A DNA stretch of 64,000 bases from Vasconcelosia minhoensis LEGE 07310. Lineage in GTDB: Bacteria; Cyanobacteriota; Cyanobacteriia; Phormidesmidales; Phormidesmidaceae. Below, in pieces: positions 44,751 to 54,056 of the stretch. Each line of letters begins with the position of its first letter. Position 1 is the first letter of the stretch. Both the position numbers and the translations under genes were made by a program. The stretch is from assembly GCF_015207255.1 (NCBI RefSeq), contig NZ_JADEXG010000002.1, forward strand, positions 97,016 to 161,015, written 5' to 3'. Under the pieces are notes generated by a model. It worked only from the letters and a program-made list of their open reading frames with translations, was not told the DNA's origin and did not search any database.

Positions 44751-46958
44751 TCAGCGAAGATTAGAAATTGCTGGCTGAGCTGCCGTGGCGGGCACCTGAT
44801 CGAAGTACAGACGGCGAAATTGCTCTTCTCGCAGGGCATCCAGAAACTGTTGTAGCTCGGCTCGGGGTAACTGGGGGGCTGGAGTCAGGCTGTGCGACGG
44901 CAGGCTGAAGCTCACCGCGTCTGACGTTTGGGTCAGCTCAAAGCCCAGCTGCGCGATCGCGCTCAGTCCCAAAGTTAAAGTGCGATCGCCAATCCCCAGC
45001 TTTGCACAGAGCTGCTCGCGGCTGGCCGTCTCACCGGTACGGCTAAGATACTTGGCCAAACCCACCAGCGTTTCCCAGGTCTGGAGGGGGTCTCCCACCG
45101 CTGACGGGGCCAGTTCTAAGAACGGCTGGAGCTGGGGAAGATTCGCAACCTCTGTCTCCGCCGAACGCAGGTCAATCAGCCGAACTTCGTAGCGGCTGGC
45201 TTTGGCATGGCTGTTGTAGTCCAGCTCGACCACGACAGCGCAGCGACCGGGCGGCAGCTCGTCTTTGTAATGCTCCCACCAGATGCCCGCAAAGCCCTCG
45301 GGCTGGGTCTCGTCGCAAAGTCGAAATTCGGTTTTGATGTAGCTCAGCTTGCGGCCCGCGCGATCGCGCAAATTCTGATGCCAGGTGCGCTCAAACCAGG
45401 CGTCTTTAATCAGCAGCTTGGGCGCGGGATTGCCCATGCCGCAGGGTTCTAGCAGGCTAAGCTGGCGGAATAGGTCTGCTCCTAGGTCGGCGACGGTGAC
45501 GGTCAGGTCTACTGCTAGGGTGGGACCGCGATCGCCCTGTAGAGCCTGAGTCTGGCGCAGCTGACGGTTGACGGCTTCGGTAAACAGAGGCAGATTTTCC
45601 ACCGGCAGGCTGAGCCCGGCGGCGAAGGGATGGCCGCCAAAGCTGTGCAGCAGATGGGCCTGGGCCTGCACCAGCTGATAGAGGTCGATTTTGTTCACCG
45701 AGCGGGCCGACCCCCGGACCAGGCGAGGCCCACCTGAATTCGCCGACTCGGCGTCCAGGGTCAGCAAAATTGTCGGCTTGCCGTACTGCTGTGCAATCTG
45801 CCCCGCCACCAGGCCCAATATACCGACGGGCCACTGGGGGTCGGTCAGCACAATCACGCCGGTGGTAGACAGGTCGAGGCTGGCGAGCTGCTGGGTCACC
45901 TGGTACAGCACGTCTTTCTGCAACGCTTTGCGGCGGGCGTTGGCGTCCTCGGTCTGCTCGGCTAGCACTTTACAGCGCTCGGCATCCTGGCTGGTCAGCA
46001 GCTCCACGCAGAATCCGGCGTCGCCGTGAATCCGGCTGACGGCGTTGATCCGCGGACCAATGCCGAAGGAAATATCGGTGGGGCGATCGCCGGTGCGACG
46101 GCAGAGCTGGAGCAGCCGGGTGACGCCGGGACGGCGGGTCGCGATCGCGGGGTCGCTGGCCCGCTTCAGCTGCTGGATACCCACCTGGGCCAGATAGCGG
46201 CAGTCGCCAGTGAGCGCCACTAGGTCGGCGATCAGGCCAATCGCCACCAGGTCTAGCAGTTCTGCCAAGGGCCGCTCGGGGATGTCGGGCAGGCGCTGGT
46301 ACAGGGCTTCGACTAGCTTGTAGGCGGTGGCGACGCCTGAGAGGTCGGCTAGGGGATGATCTGGGGGGAGCGATCGCGGGTTAATAATCGCCTCAACCGG
46401 CGGTCGCTCCGGCGGCAGGGTGTGATGGTCGGTGATAATCAGCGATAGCCCCAGCTGCTGCGCATGGTCAATTTCGGCCAGGTTAGTGCTGCCGGTGTCG
46501 CAGGTGACGACCAGCGAAAAGCCCTGGGCGGCGAGCTGCTCTAGTCCGACCCGGGCCAGGCCATGGGATTCCTTCAGCCGGTTGGGGATGAAGTAGGTCA
46601 GCTGCTCTGGGGCGAAAAACTGGCCGAGTCCATCCCACAGAACGGCGGTTGAGGTAATCCCATCGGCGTCGAAGTCACCCCAGATTGCGACTTTTTCGCC
46701 CTGCTCGCGGGCCTGGATCAGCCGCGCGACGGCCTGCTCCATCTCTGTGCCAAAGTTAAACGGGCTGGCAGGCTGATAGTCTGCTGGATTGAGAAATCTC
46801 CGCAGCTGTTCAACAGTCCGAACACCGCGCTGCCACAGCAGCTGAGCGCCAAACTGGGGCCTGTGTTCAAGCCTGGCCACCTGCCGCACCGCTTCGGGCC
46901 AGTCGGGCGGAAGCTCCGGCGGTGGTTGAATCTGCCAGGATGCCTGGGGTTGGACCAT
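44751..46958 (-). CDS. recJ: Single-stranded-DNA-specific exonuclease RecJ
   Basis: RecJ is a 5'-3' exonuclease acting in recombination repair and mismatch repair, 735 aa. The DHH phosphoesterase motifs are present: GDFDADGITST with Asp95, 97 and 99, then VTCDTGS and ITDHHTLP. The DHHA1 domain with LHSFGGHPFAAGLSL and the OB-like nucleic-acid binding segment (EPCGMGNPAPKLLI) follow. Length is longer than the ~570 aa E. coli enzyme because of a C-terminal extension after ~570 with a winged-helix-like part, as common in cyanobacteria. The single gene sits on the minus strand. Confidence 0.94.
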   Translation of the reverse strand: MVQPQASWQIQPPPELPPDWPEAVRQVARLEHRPQFGAQLLWQRGVRTVEQLRRFLNPADYQPASPFNFGTEMEQAVARLIQAREQGEKVAIWGDFDADGITSTAVLWDGLGQFFAPEQLTYFIPNRLKESHGLARVGLEQLAAQGFSLVVTCDTGSTNLAEIDHAQQLGLSLIITDHHTLPPERPPVEAIINPRSLPPDHPLADLSGVATAYKLVEALYQRLPDIPERPLAELLDLVAIGLIADLVALTGDCRYLAQVGIQQLKRASDPAIATRRPGVTRLLQLCRRTGDRPTDISFGIGPRINAVSRIHGDAGFCVELLTSQDAERCKVLAEQTEDANARRKALQKDVLYQVTQQLASLDLSTTGVIVLTDPQWPVGILGLVAGQIAQQYGKPTILLTLDAESANSGGPRLVRGSARSVNKIDLYQLVQAQAHLLHSFGGHPFAAGLSLPVENLPLFTEAVNRQLRQTQALQGDRGPTLAVDLTVTVADLGADLFRQLSLLEPCGMGNPAPKLLIKDAWFERTWHQNLRDRAGRKLSYIKTEFRLCDETQPEGFAGIWWEHYKDELPPGRCAVVVELDYNSHAKASRYEVRLIDLRSAETEVANLPQLQPFLELAPSAVGDPLQTWETLVGLAKYLSRTGETASREQLCAKLGIGDRTLTLGLSAIAQLGFELTQTSDAVSFSLPSHSLTPAPQLPRAELQQFLDALREEQFRRLYFDQVPATAAQPAISNLR

Positions 46959-47055
46959 AGTCGAGGGGGATGCTCCGTCTTTCTTAAGCTAGCATTTTGG
47001 CTTGGGGATTGAGTTTAGCCCGGTTAAGGAGCTGCGCGTAAGAAAAACCCTAGAG

Positions 47056-47149
47056 GCCCTCACCCCAACCTCTCTCCCAAACTTGCGAAAGGGATTCCGG
47101 AATCTAGTGCCCCTTCTCCCCCGGGGAGAAGGGGCTAGGGGATGAGGGC
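47056..47149. repeat. Palindromic interspersed repeat
   Basis: The outer arms GCCCTCACCCC and GGGGATGAGGGC enclose the palindrome CCCCTTCTCCCC/GGGGAGAAGGGG at 47110-47134 plus a degraded CTCTCCC unit. Same family as 38150 and 42027. It lies between recJ and the AI-2E gene. Confidence 0.8.
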
Positions 47150-47245
47150 AATCGGGACTTCATTGGTCTTCCTATCCCTTAGGATTCATATCGCCCAGGC
47201 AGGCCGTTCCGATAGAATAGGCAGCAGGCTTTACCTGGGAAGACT

Positions 47246-48409
47246 GTGAAACTAGGAGAATGGCTGGGGCTGATTTGCCTGGCAGCGGCGCTGTATATCC
47301 TCTGGCAGATTCGACCGCTGCTGCTGCTGCTGTTTGCAGCGGTGGTGATCGCGATCGCGCTTAACAGCCTGGCCCTCCAGGTGCAGCGGCTGGGCCTGTC
47401 GCGGCGGGCAGCGCTGCCGATTGTGATTATCGGCTCCATGCTGGTCGGGGCGCTGTTTGGTTTGGGGATTGTGCCGCCATTCATTGAGCAGTTTAGCCTG
47501 CTAATCGATCTGGTACTGAACGGGATTGATACCCTGCCTTCGCGGCTGGAGATGCTGGCCGAGTCGCTGCCGGAGCCATTGCAGCTGCCAGAACAGCTGC
47601 GGTTCCCAGACCTGAGCGACTTTTTCGCCTGGCTAACCGCGCCGGACTCGGCGGCTCTGGACGTGTTTAGCAACTTCTTTTCGTTTTTTAATTCCTCGCT
47701 CCAGGTGCTGCTTCAGCTGCTGCTGGTGAGCGTACTAGCGCTGATGCTGCTGTTCAATCCCGAAGCCTACCGCAGCGCCATACTGCGGATGTTTCCTGCC
47801 TTTTATCGGCATCGCGCCGATGTGATTTTCGGTCAGTGCGAAGTCGCTTTGGGAAACTGGCTAGGCGGTATTCTAATTAGCTCTCTGTTTGTCTTTGCCC
47901 TGAGCTTTTTAGGCCTGTCGCTGCTAGGAATTAATCTTGTCCTAGCCCATGCCCTGCTGGCGGGCATTTTGAACTTCATTCCCAACATTGGCCCGACCCT
48001 GAGCGTTGCTTTTCCAATGATGGTGGCGCTGCTCTCGCCGGAGCCTTGGAAAGCGATCGCGGTTTTTATTCTCTATCTGATCATTCAGCAAATTGAAGCC
48101 TACCTGCTGACGCCCACCGTCATGGCCCGTCAGGTGAATCTGCTGCCTGCGTTCACCCTGGCAGCGCAGATTTTCTTTGCCTCGATATTTGGCTTTTTAG
48201 GGCTGCTGCTGGCCCTGCCGCTGACCGTTGTTGCGAAGATCTGGATTCAAGAGCTGGTGATTCAAGATATTCTGGACGGCTGGAAAATGTCCTCCCGCCG
48301 ACGACTGCTGACGGCTCCCAGACTGCCCGCCGCGCTGCCAAAGCCGGACGCCGACGCGAAGAACGGGCCAGAGGGGAATGGGCCAGAGGGTACATCGGAA
48401 GAAATTTGA
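47246..48409 (+). CDS. AI-2E family transporter (UPF0118 membrane protein)
   Basis: Integral membrane protein of 387 aa with seven to eight helices. The N-terminal pair is LGLICLAAALYILWQIR and LLLLLFAAVVIAIALNSLAL. The C-terminal family signature is present as GILNFIPNIGPTLSVAFP and the IQQIEAYLLTPTVMARQVNL block. Family members export autoinducer-2 or act as Na+/H+ antiporters, so the substrate is open. The start is a GTG at 47246; the next Met lies inside the helix. A palindromic repeat precedes the gene. Confidence 0.9.
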   Translation: MKLGEWLGLICLAAALYILWQIRPLLLLLFAAVVIAIALNSLALQVQRLGLSRRAALPIVIIGSMLVGALFGLGIVPPFIEQFSLLIDLVLNGIDTLPSRLEMLAESLPEPLQLPEQLRFPDLSDFFAWLTAPDSAALDVFSNFFSFFNSSLQVLLQLLLVSVLALMLLFNPEAYRSAILRMFPAFYRHRADVIFGQCEVALGNWLGGILISSLFVFALSFLGLSLLGINLVLAHALLAGILNFIPNIGPTLSVAFPMMVALLSPEPWKAIAVFILYLIIQQIEAYLLTPTVMARQVNLLPAFTLAAQIFFASIFGFLGLLLALPLTVVAKIWIQELVIQDILDGWKMSSRRRLLTAPRLPAALPKPDADAKNGPEGNGPEGTSEEI

Positions 48410-48455
48410 TTCAGACTGCTCCATCGGGCAGAAATTGTCTATCAGCACGTCGGTG

Positions 48456-48728
48456 CTGCCTCCGGGCGCACTGCTGCTGGGTGAGATGGTGCAGCTGGGC
48501 TACAACGTCATCACCAAGGACTCGGCTGACTTTACCCAAGCTGACGCCAGCGGCATGGAGCTGATTGTCGCAGCGGACTATAGCGACCCGATCAAGTGCG
48601 TAGGCTTTGTCTTCTCAAAGAGTCACCCAACGCCGGTGAAGATTGTTGGGTTTCACTGGTGTTGGGTACTCCGTAAGAAAACAACATTAATGCTCGCTCA
48701 ACCCAAAAAGGTTAGGCGGCCATGTTGA
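48456..48728 (+). CDS. Doubtful reading frame after the AI-2E gene
   Basis: The 302-bp gap 48410-48711 holds one open frame (PPGALLLGEMVQLGYNVITK, then MELIVAADYSDPIKCVGFVF) that continues into a GTTGGGTTTC-type repeat region. It has protein-like composition but no ribosome site, no recognised family and an unclear start. It may be a gene remnant or chance. The end overlaps the pirin gene on the other strand. Confidence 0.25.
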   Translation: MPPGALLLGEMVQLGYNVITKDSADFTQADASGMELIVAADYSDPIKCVGFVFSKSHPTPVKIVGFHWCWVLRKKTTLMLAQPKKVRRPC

Positions 48729-49416
48729 AGATGAGAACTTCGGTGTCGGCGGCGGTGCTGACTAGCGACAGGTTCGGTTCCCCAGTTAGGGCGGCCCCGT
48801 CGCCTGCCGTCAGCGGCAGGCCGTTGACCTCAGCCGCGCCGCGAGCGACCTGCACCCAGAGGGCGCGATCGCGCACCCCGTCCAACCCCGCCCTATCGCC
48901 AGACCGCAGCGACCCCAGATAGAGATCCACGTCCTGGTGAATCGTCACCGCGCCGTCGCGGCCATCCGCTGCGCCAACTAGGCGCAGCTGGCCCTGCCGT
49001 TCAGCGGCGGCAAAGTGGGTTTGCTCGTAGCTGGGCTCCAGCCCTTTGCGGTCGGGCAAAAGCCAGATTTGCAGAAAGTGGACGGGCTCAGTTCTGGAGG
49101 CATTGTACTCGCTGTGGGTGATGCCGGTGCCCGCCGACATCCGCTGCACGTCGCCGGGGCGAATCACCGAGCCGGTGCCGATGCTGTCTTTATGCTCCAG
49201 CGCCCCGTCCAGCACGTAGGAAATAATTTCCATATCGCGGTGGCCGTGGGTACCAAAGCCCTGGCCAGGCTTAACTTTATCTTCGTTGATCACGCGCAGG
49301 CTGGCAAAGCCCATGTGGTTGGGGTCGTAGTAATGGCCAAAGGAAAAGCTATGGCGGCTGTCTAACCAGCCAAAGTTGGCATTGCCGCGATCGCTAGCGG
49401 GTCTTAGGGTAATCAT
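48712..49416 (-). CDS. Pirin family protein (quercetinase-like)
   Basis: Bicupin of about 234 aa of the pirin/YhaK group. Cupin 1 carries the metal ligands in FGTHGHRDMEIISYVLDGAL and TGITHSEYN. The preceding FGWLDSRHSFSFGHYYDPNH is a strong family block. Bacterial pirins can show quercetin 2,3-dioxygenase activity or act as redox-sensing partners. Start set at the ATG at 49416, where GGAGGT lies seven bases upstream; the longer frame from 49461 adds 15 unconserved residues. It is divergent from a LysR regulator that probably controls it. Confidence 0.92.
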   Translation of the reverse strand: MITLRPASDRGNANFGWLDSRHSFSFGHYYDPNHMGFASLRVINEDKVKPGQGFGTHGHRDMEIISYVLDGALEHKDSIGTGSVIRPGDVQRMSAGTGITHSEYNASRTEPVHFLQIWLLPDRKGLEPSYEQTHFAAAERQGQLRLVGAADGRDGAVTIHQDVDLYLGSLRSGDRAGLDGVRDRALWVQVARGAAEVNGLPLTAGDGAALTGEPNLSLVSTAADTEVLIFNMAA

Positions 49417-49483
49417 GGATGACACCTCCTGGGATGACTCATTCCTCGCTACAGGTTCCATTATGAATTAGATTAAAATAAAA

Positions 49484-49530
49484 GACAATAATCAATTTAG
49501 TCTACATATTGTCCTTATTTAAGCGACAAT
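49484..49530. promoter_or_regulatory. Candidate LysR-binding region
   Basis: GACAAT (49484-49489) and ATTGTC (49508-49513) form an inverted pair, and a third GACAAT lies at 49525-49530. The sites sit between the divergent pirin and LysR genes, as expected for recognition and activation half-sites. Confidence 0.5.
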
Positions 49531-49542
49531 TAAGCCTCCCCT

Positions 49543-50460
49543 ATGGACAAGTTTGAAAGCATCCGGGCCTTTACCCAGGTGGTCGAAGCGGGCGGATTTG
49601 CGGCGGCGGCGCGGCAGATGGCGCTCTCCCGCTCGGCGGTGAATAAGCTGGTGCTCAACCTAGAAAATTCGCTCGGGGTGCAGCTCTTACACCGCAGCAC
49701 CCGGCGGGTGACCCCGACCGCCAGCGGTCTGGCCTTTTACGAGCGCTGCCTGAATCTGCTGGCCGACCTAGAAGAGGCTGAGCGAGCGGTGTCTCAACTC
49801 CAGGCCGAGCCCAGGGGACCGTTCAAAATCAACGCGCCGATGACCTTTGGCACAGTGCATGTGGGCCCCACCGTCGCCGACTTCAGGCAGCAGTATCCCG
49901 ACCTCCAGATACAGCTCACCCTGGAAGACCGGTTTATCGACCCGATTGCCGAAGGATACGACGTGACATTGCGAATCGCCGCGCCCGAGGAGACCGCCAG
50001 CCTAATTGTGCATCCGATTGCCCCTATGCCGATGACCATCTGCGCCGCGCCTGCCCATCTGGCGGCCCAAGGCGTGCCGCAGCATCCCACCGAGCTCAGG
50101 GAGCGGGCCTGTCTGCACTATGGCTATCTGTCCAGCGGCAACGCCTGGCAGCTGACCGGGCCGGAGGGAGAGCTGACTATCCCAATTAATAGCGTCCTCT
50201 GCTCCAACAATGGTGAAGTGCTGCGGCTGGCGGCGCTCAAGGGGATTGGCCTGACCCTGCTGCCGGAGTTTATCGTGGCGGATGATTTACAGGCGGGGAC
50301 GCTGGCAGCGGTGCTGACCGACTATCGACCCGCCGCGATCTCGCTCTGCATCATCTACCCGGTGAACCGACATCTGTCGGCCAAGGTGCGGCTGTTCACC
50401 GAGTTCATTACCGCCCGCTTCGGTCGGCCCGCTCCGCCATCGGGGGCTGCGACTCGCTAA
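49543..50460 (+). CDS. LysR family transcriptional regulator
   Basis: LysR regulator of 305 aa. The N-terminal winged helix-turn-helix covers residues ~1-60 ([20 protein letters not shown], then [30 protein letters not shown]). A periplasmic-binding-like effector domain follows, of the CrgA/YafC group. It is divergent from the pirin gene. Pirin with a facing LysR is a recurrent bacterial pair, so it probably regulates pirin in response to an aromatic or oxidative signal; the effector is unknown. The RhtA-like exporter starts 46 bp after its stop and may be co-transcribed. Confidence 0.92.
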   Translation: MDKFESIRAFTQVVEAGGFAAAARQMALSRSAVNKLVLNLENSLGVQLLHRSTRRVTPTASGLAFYERCLNLLADLEEAERAVSQLQAEPRGPFKINAPMTFGTVHVGPTVADFRQQYPDLQIQLTLEDRFIDPIAEGYDVTLRIAAPEETASLIVHPIAPMPMTICAAPAHLAAQGVPQHPTELRERACLHYGYLSSGNAWQLTGPEGELTIPINSVLCSNNGEVLRLAALKGIGLTLLPEFIVADDLQAGTLAAVLTDYRPAAISLCIIYPVNRHLSAKVRLFTEFITARFGRPAPPSGAATR

Positions 50461-50506
50461 AATCGTGAGGTTCCGAACCTGGCCGCGCTCACTCCCCCGT
50501 GACTGA

Positions 50507-51367
50507 ATGAACCTTGCCGAGCGCATCACGCCCCCGCCCACTGGCCTAGTGCTGCTGTCGATTGCTTCGACCCAGATTGGGTCTGCCTTTGCCAAAACCC
50601 TATTTCCCCAGGTCGGAGCGGCCGGCATGGTGTTTCTGCGGGTGGGCTTTGCGGCGCTGATTTTGTTTGCCCTCTGGCGGCCCCGCTGGTCTGCCGAGGT
50701 GCGGCGACACTTCAAGACCATCCTGGGATTTGGCCTAGCCCTATCGCTGATGAATTTTGCCTTCTACGAAGCCATCGACCGGATTCCGCTGGGCATCGCC
50801 GTGACGCTGGAGTTTATCGGGCCGCTGGGGCTGGCAGTGCTGAAGTCGCAGCGCTGGCTGGACCTGCTCTGGGTGGGGCTAGCCGGGGTGGGCATCCTGA
50901 TGCTCACCCCGGTGGGCGGCCTAGCGCTAGACCCCTGGGGCGTTGCCCTGGCACTGCTGGCGGCCTGCTTCTGGGCTGCCTATATTCTGATGTCGGCTAA
51001 AACCGGTCAGGCGCTGCCGGGGATTGAGGGGCTGGCCTGGGCCATGCTGGTGGGCAGCGTGGTGCTGGCGCCGATTGGAATTACCTCGGCGGGCTCAGCG
51101 CTGCTCCAGCCGCCGCTGCTGCTGATGGGGCTGGGGGTGGCGCTGCTGTCTTCGGTAGTGCCCTATTCGTTTGAGCTGATGGCGCTGCGATCGCTGCCGG
51201 TGAACGTCTTTGGCGTGCTGCTTAGCCTGGAGCCGATGGCGGCCGCGATCGCGGGTCTGTTCGTTCTAGGGGAAACGCTAACGCTGCGATCGCTGCTGGC
51301 GGTGATGCTGGTTTCCCTAGCAGCGGCGGGGGCCTCACGGTTTCGCGTCGGCACCCCGCCGCCGTAG
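50507..51367 (+). CDS. EamA/DMT family transporter (RhtA-like)
   Basis: Inner-membrane exporter of 286 aa with ten predicted helices in two EamA repeats. Segments MNFAFYEAIDRIPLGIAVTL, then EFIGPLGLAVL, and VVPYSFELMALRSLPVNVFG, then LLSLEPMAAAIAGLFVLGE, match E. coli RhtA closely. RhtA exports threonine, homoserine and amino-acid analogues. It follows the LysR gene by 46 bp on the same strand. Substrate is a guess based on similarity; other amino acids or small metabolites are possible. Confidence 0.9.
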   Translation: MNLAERITPPPTGLVLLSIASTQIGSAFAKTLFPQVGAAGMVFLRVGFAALILFALWRPRWSAEVRRHFKTILGFGLALSLMNFAFYEAIDRIPLGIAVTLEFIGPLGLAVLKSQRWLDLLWVGLAGVGILMLTPVGGLALDPWGVALALLAACFWAAYILMSAKTGQALPGIEGLAWAMLVGSVVLAPIGITSAGSALLQPPLLLMGLGVALLSSVVPYSFELMALRSLPVNVFGVLLSLEPMAAAIAGLFVLGETLTLRSLLAVMLVSLAAAGASRFRVGTPPP

Positions 51368-51375
51368 CTGGGAGG

Positions 51376-52545
51376 CTAGCGGGCCAGGGTTTGGGTGAGC
51401 AATTCCGCGATCGCCTTGTGCTCCAGCGGCGGCTCGGCCAGAACGGCCTGTCGGGTATCGTTGATCAGCCAGTCCAGCGCGGCGGCCCGCATGTCGATTG
51501 AAGCGCCGGTCTTATCGACGCAGTAGCGACCAAACACTAGCTTATCCACTAGCCGCACGCCCTGGCCGATGTGAGAATATTCAAAAATGACGCTCTTGTC
51601 GACGGTGGCACCAGCGCAGATCCGGCAGTTGGGTCCGATCATGGTGGGGCCGACGATGGTGGCACCGTCTTCAATCTGGGTCATCGCGCCGATGTAGACT
51701 GGGCCTTCAATATTGACCGTATCCCAGTTAGCGTTGACGTTGAGCCCGGTAAAGACGCCCGGCTTGACCTCATTGCCGGGGATGCCGACGCCCTTCACCT
51801 GGCCGGTCAGCACGTCCTGAATCGCCTGCCAGTAGTCGGGCACCTTACCGATATCGACCCACTCGAAGTCCATCCGAATGCCGTAGAAGGGCGCCCCCAT
51901 TTCAACCAGCTTGGGGAACAGGTCGCCGCCGATGTCAAACTTTTGCCCGGAGGGAATGTGGTCGAAAATTTCGGGCTCAAAAATATAGATGCCGGTGTTG
52001 ATGTCGGTGCTCAGCGCCTCTTCGACCGACGGCTTTTCTTGGAACGACTGGATCCGGCCCTCATCGTCGGTGACGACGACGCCGTAGCTGGGCACCTGCA
52101 TCAGCGGTACGGACTTCATCACAATCGTTGCCAGTGCGCCCTTTTCCCGATGCTGCCGCACTGCCTCGGTCAGGTCCAGGTCAATCAGCGCATCGCCGCA
52201 GAGCACGATGAAGGTATCGTCGAAAAACGGTGAGAAATCCTGAATCTTGCGCATTCCCCCGGCGGAACCGATGGCTTCTCCGACCAGCTCACCGTCGATA
52301 ATCCGGCCTTCAAACGAATAGGCTAGCTCGACGCCAAAGCGCTGGCCATCGCGGAAATAGCCTTCGATCTCATTTGCCAGGTGGCTGACGTTGACCATGA
52401 TCTGGTCGAAGCCGTGGTGGCGCAGCAGCTCTAGTAAAAACTCCATGACTGGCTTTTGCAGAATCGGGATCATCGGTTTGGGGATCGTGTAGGTGATCGG
52501 ACGCACCCGAGTTCCCTTCCCCGCAGCCAGAATCATCGCTTTCAT
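51376..52545 (-). CDS. Sugar-nucleotidyltransferase with left-handed beta-helix
   Basis: Nucleotidyltransferase of 389 aa in the mannose-1-phosphate guanylyltransferase / glucose-1-phosphate thymidylyltransferase superfamily. The NTP-binding signature AGKGTRVRPITYTIPKPMIP is at residues ~7-27. FIVLCGDALIDLDL holds the metal-binding Asp, and EKPSVEEALSTDINTGIYIF the sugar-phosphate site. From about 260 on, hexapeptide turns form a short left-handed beta helix (VYIGAMTQIEDGATIVGPTM). It probably provides an activated sugar for polysaccharide or glycolipid synthesis. The exact sugar cannot be read. It is separated from ScpA by a hairpin-bearing gap. Confidence 0.9.
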   Translation of the reverse strand: MKAMILAAGKGTRVRPITYTIPKPMIPILQKPVMEFLLELLRHHGFDQIMVNVSHLANEIEGYFRDGQRFGVELAYSFEGRIIDGELVGEAIGSAGGMRKIQDFSPFFDDTFIVLCGDALIDLDLTEAVRQHREKGALATIVMKSVPLMQVPSYGVVVTDDEGRIQSFQEKPSVEEALSTDINTGIYIFEPEIFDHIPSGQKFDIGGDLFPKLVEMGAPFYGIRMDFEWVDIGKVPDYWQAIQDVLTGQVKGVGIPGNEVKPGVFTGLNVNANWDTVNIEGPVYIGAMTQIEDGATIVGPTMIGPNCRICAGATVDKSVIFEYSHIGQGVRLVDKLVFGRYCVDKTGASIDMRAAALDWLINDTRQAVLAEPPLEHKAIAELLTQTLAR

Positions 52546-52603
52546 AGATGTATGCCCGTGATTGTTTACGATGTATGTATGAGACCTACCAAAAAGGTAG
52601 AGT

Positions 52604-52631
52604 TTGTGTAGAGTGGCTCAATTCTACACAA
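52604..52631 (-). terminator. Hairpin downstream of scpA
   Basis: A 9-bp perfect stem TTGTGTAGA/TCTACACAA (loop 10) is followed on the minus strand by a second small hairpin, CTACC-TTTTT-GGTAG. It likely ends the TPR-DUF3153-LapA-ScpA transcript. Confidence 0.5.
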
Positions 52632-52765
52632 GTTAACCTATTCAGGCTAACCAGGGCAGGTTGAGGCCCGCTAGCCCTGATTACTAGATTTCATTCTGGC
52701 CTTACAAGTTCCCCCCAAACGCTTGCGGAAACTACATAGACTCGACTAAATCATCCCAAGGTTTT

Positions 52766-53626
52766 TTAGTCATTCAGTCCTAAGGTTGTTTCCAAATTGG
52801 CCTCAAGCTCTGCTACGTCTGTGAGCTGGCGTACCTTTAAGTCTTGATAAAAGGCGTCCTGATGCAGCTCTACTTTGGACTGCGCCGATAGAAATAGCAG
52901 CCCCCAGAAGACGCCGACCCGCTCGTGCTTATCTTCGGCTACCGAAAGCTCGCCCTCGATTGCACCGCCCAAAACTTCAGGGCGAAAGTGCGCCCAGTGC
53001 GCCAGCAGCCGGTCAAAGTCCATCCACTCGGCGTCGCCTAGCCGGTCCCAGTGCTGATCTAAAAAGGTTTCCAGGGCGGCGGCAATCTCAGACAGGTTTT
53101 CCTGGTGGGCCAGCTGCGCGATCGCACGTACCGCCTGCCGCCTGGACTGGGGCTGGGGCCGACGGCTGCGGCTGCGCGGGGTGGCGTCAGCCATGGCGGC
53201 GGCGATTAGCTCCAGCTGGCCGATCAGCTCATCTAGCGTCACCTTGCGCTTTTCCGGCGGCGGCGCGACGGCCCGGCGGTGGATATGGCGCTCCAGATGG
53301 CGCGGCAGCTCCACCGGCACAAAGTCGGCGGGCTCAAAAAAGTCTTCCTCAAAGCCTTCTTCCTCGGCTTCAACCTCCGTGCGGATTAGGGTATCGGCCT
53401 TGAGCAGCACCAGCATGGAGGCATAGAGAAAGGCCTGGCCCGACTCTGACAGGCTGGTCTCGTAGGGTGAGCGACCGGTTTTAGTGGGGTCGGCGGCAGG
53501 CTGCGTTTTAAGGCTGGTGAGAAAGCGGTCGATCACGTCAATCACGTTGACGTTCCAGGGATCGATTTCGCCCTGTTCAGCCAGGTCGATTAAAAACGCG
53601 ATCGCGCTTTCGGCTAGTCGGGCCAT
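52766..53626 (-). CDS. scpA: Segregation and condensation protein A
   Basis: ScpA, the kleisin subunit that bridges SMC heads for chromosome compaction and segregation, 286 aa. The N-terminal SMC-binding helix region reads AESAIAFLIDLAEQGEIDPW, then NVNVIDVIDRFL. The SGQAFLYASMLVLLKADTLI block and C-terminal winged helix (GVFWGLLFLSAQSKVELHQD, then AFYQDLKV) are also family features. Long and Arg-rich in the middle, as in cyanobacteria. ScpB and SMC are not in the window. Last gene of a four-gene minus-strand run. Confidence 0.93.
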   Translation of the reverse strand: MARLAESAIAFLIDLAEQGEIDPWNVNVIDVIDRFLTSLKTQPAADPTKTGRSPYETSLSESGQAFLYASMLVLLKADTLIRTEVEAEEEGFEEDFFEPADFVPVELPRHLERHIHRRAVAPPPEKRKVTLDELIGQLELIAAAMADATPRSRSRRPQPQSRRQAVRAIAQLAHQENLSEIAAALETFLDQHWDRLGDAEWMDFDRLLAHWAHFRPEVLGGAIEGELSVAEDKHERVGVFWGLLFLSAQSKVELHQDAFYQDLKVRQLTDVAELEANLETTLGLND

Positions 53627-53656
53627 GCCGCTCCAGATGTCAGGTCCAGCGAGAGA

Positions 53657-54016
53657 TTACTGGGCATAGACCTGTCCCTTATCTCCCTCATCTTTTACTT
53701 TAGACGCTGGCAGCATCGGCTGCTGCTCCAGCTCGACCCGATAGCGTTCGACGTCTTCTTCCAGCTGCTGAATCCGCAGCTCCCGCTGCTCAACTTCAGG
53801 ATTTTTCTTGATAATGCCCTGCACCTGCACCCAGACGCTGAATACCCAGGCCAGGACTGCGCCAATCCCCATCGCAATAATCAGCTCAATGCAGAGCGGG
53901 GCCTGCACTTGCACATCGCGGATGATGTGGATTGGCGTGGGGTCGGTATTCTCAATTCCGAATAGGACGAGCGCCAGGCAAATGACGAAAATCACCACAA
54001 AATTGACTTGTCGCAT
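53657..54016 (-). CDS. LapA/DUF1049 family membrane protein
   Basis: Small inner-membrane protein of about 119 aa. Two N-terminal helices (VNFVVIFVICLALVLFGIEN and ELIIAMGIGAVLAWVFSVWV) are separated by TDPTPIHII. A cytosolic coiled coil follows (VEQRELRIQQLEEDVERYRV). In E. coli LapA works with LapB in controlling lipopolysaccharide synthesis; the role in cyanobacteria is not known. The ATG at 54016 has GGAGG nine bases upstream; a longer frame from 54139 lacks support. It sits between DUF3153 and scpA. Confidence 0.88.
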   Translation of the reverse strand: MRQVNFVVIFVICLALVLFGIENTDPTPIHIIRDVQVQAPLCIELIIAMGIGAVLAWVFSVWVQVQGIIKKNPEVEQRELRIQQLEEDVERYRVELEQQPMLPASKVKDEGDKGQVYAQ

Positions 54017-54056
54017 AGATCTACGCCTCCATGAATCGGGGAATGTGTCCAGATTA

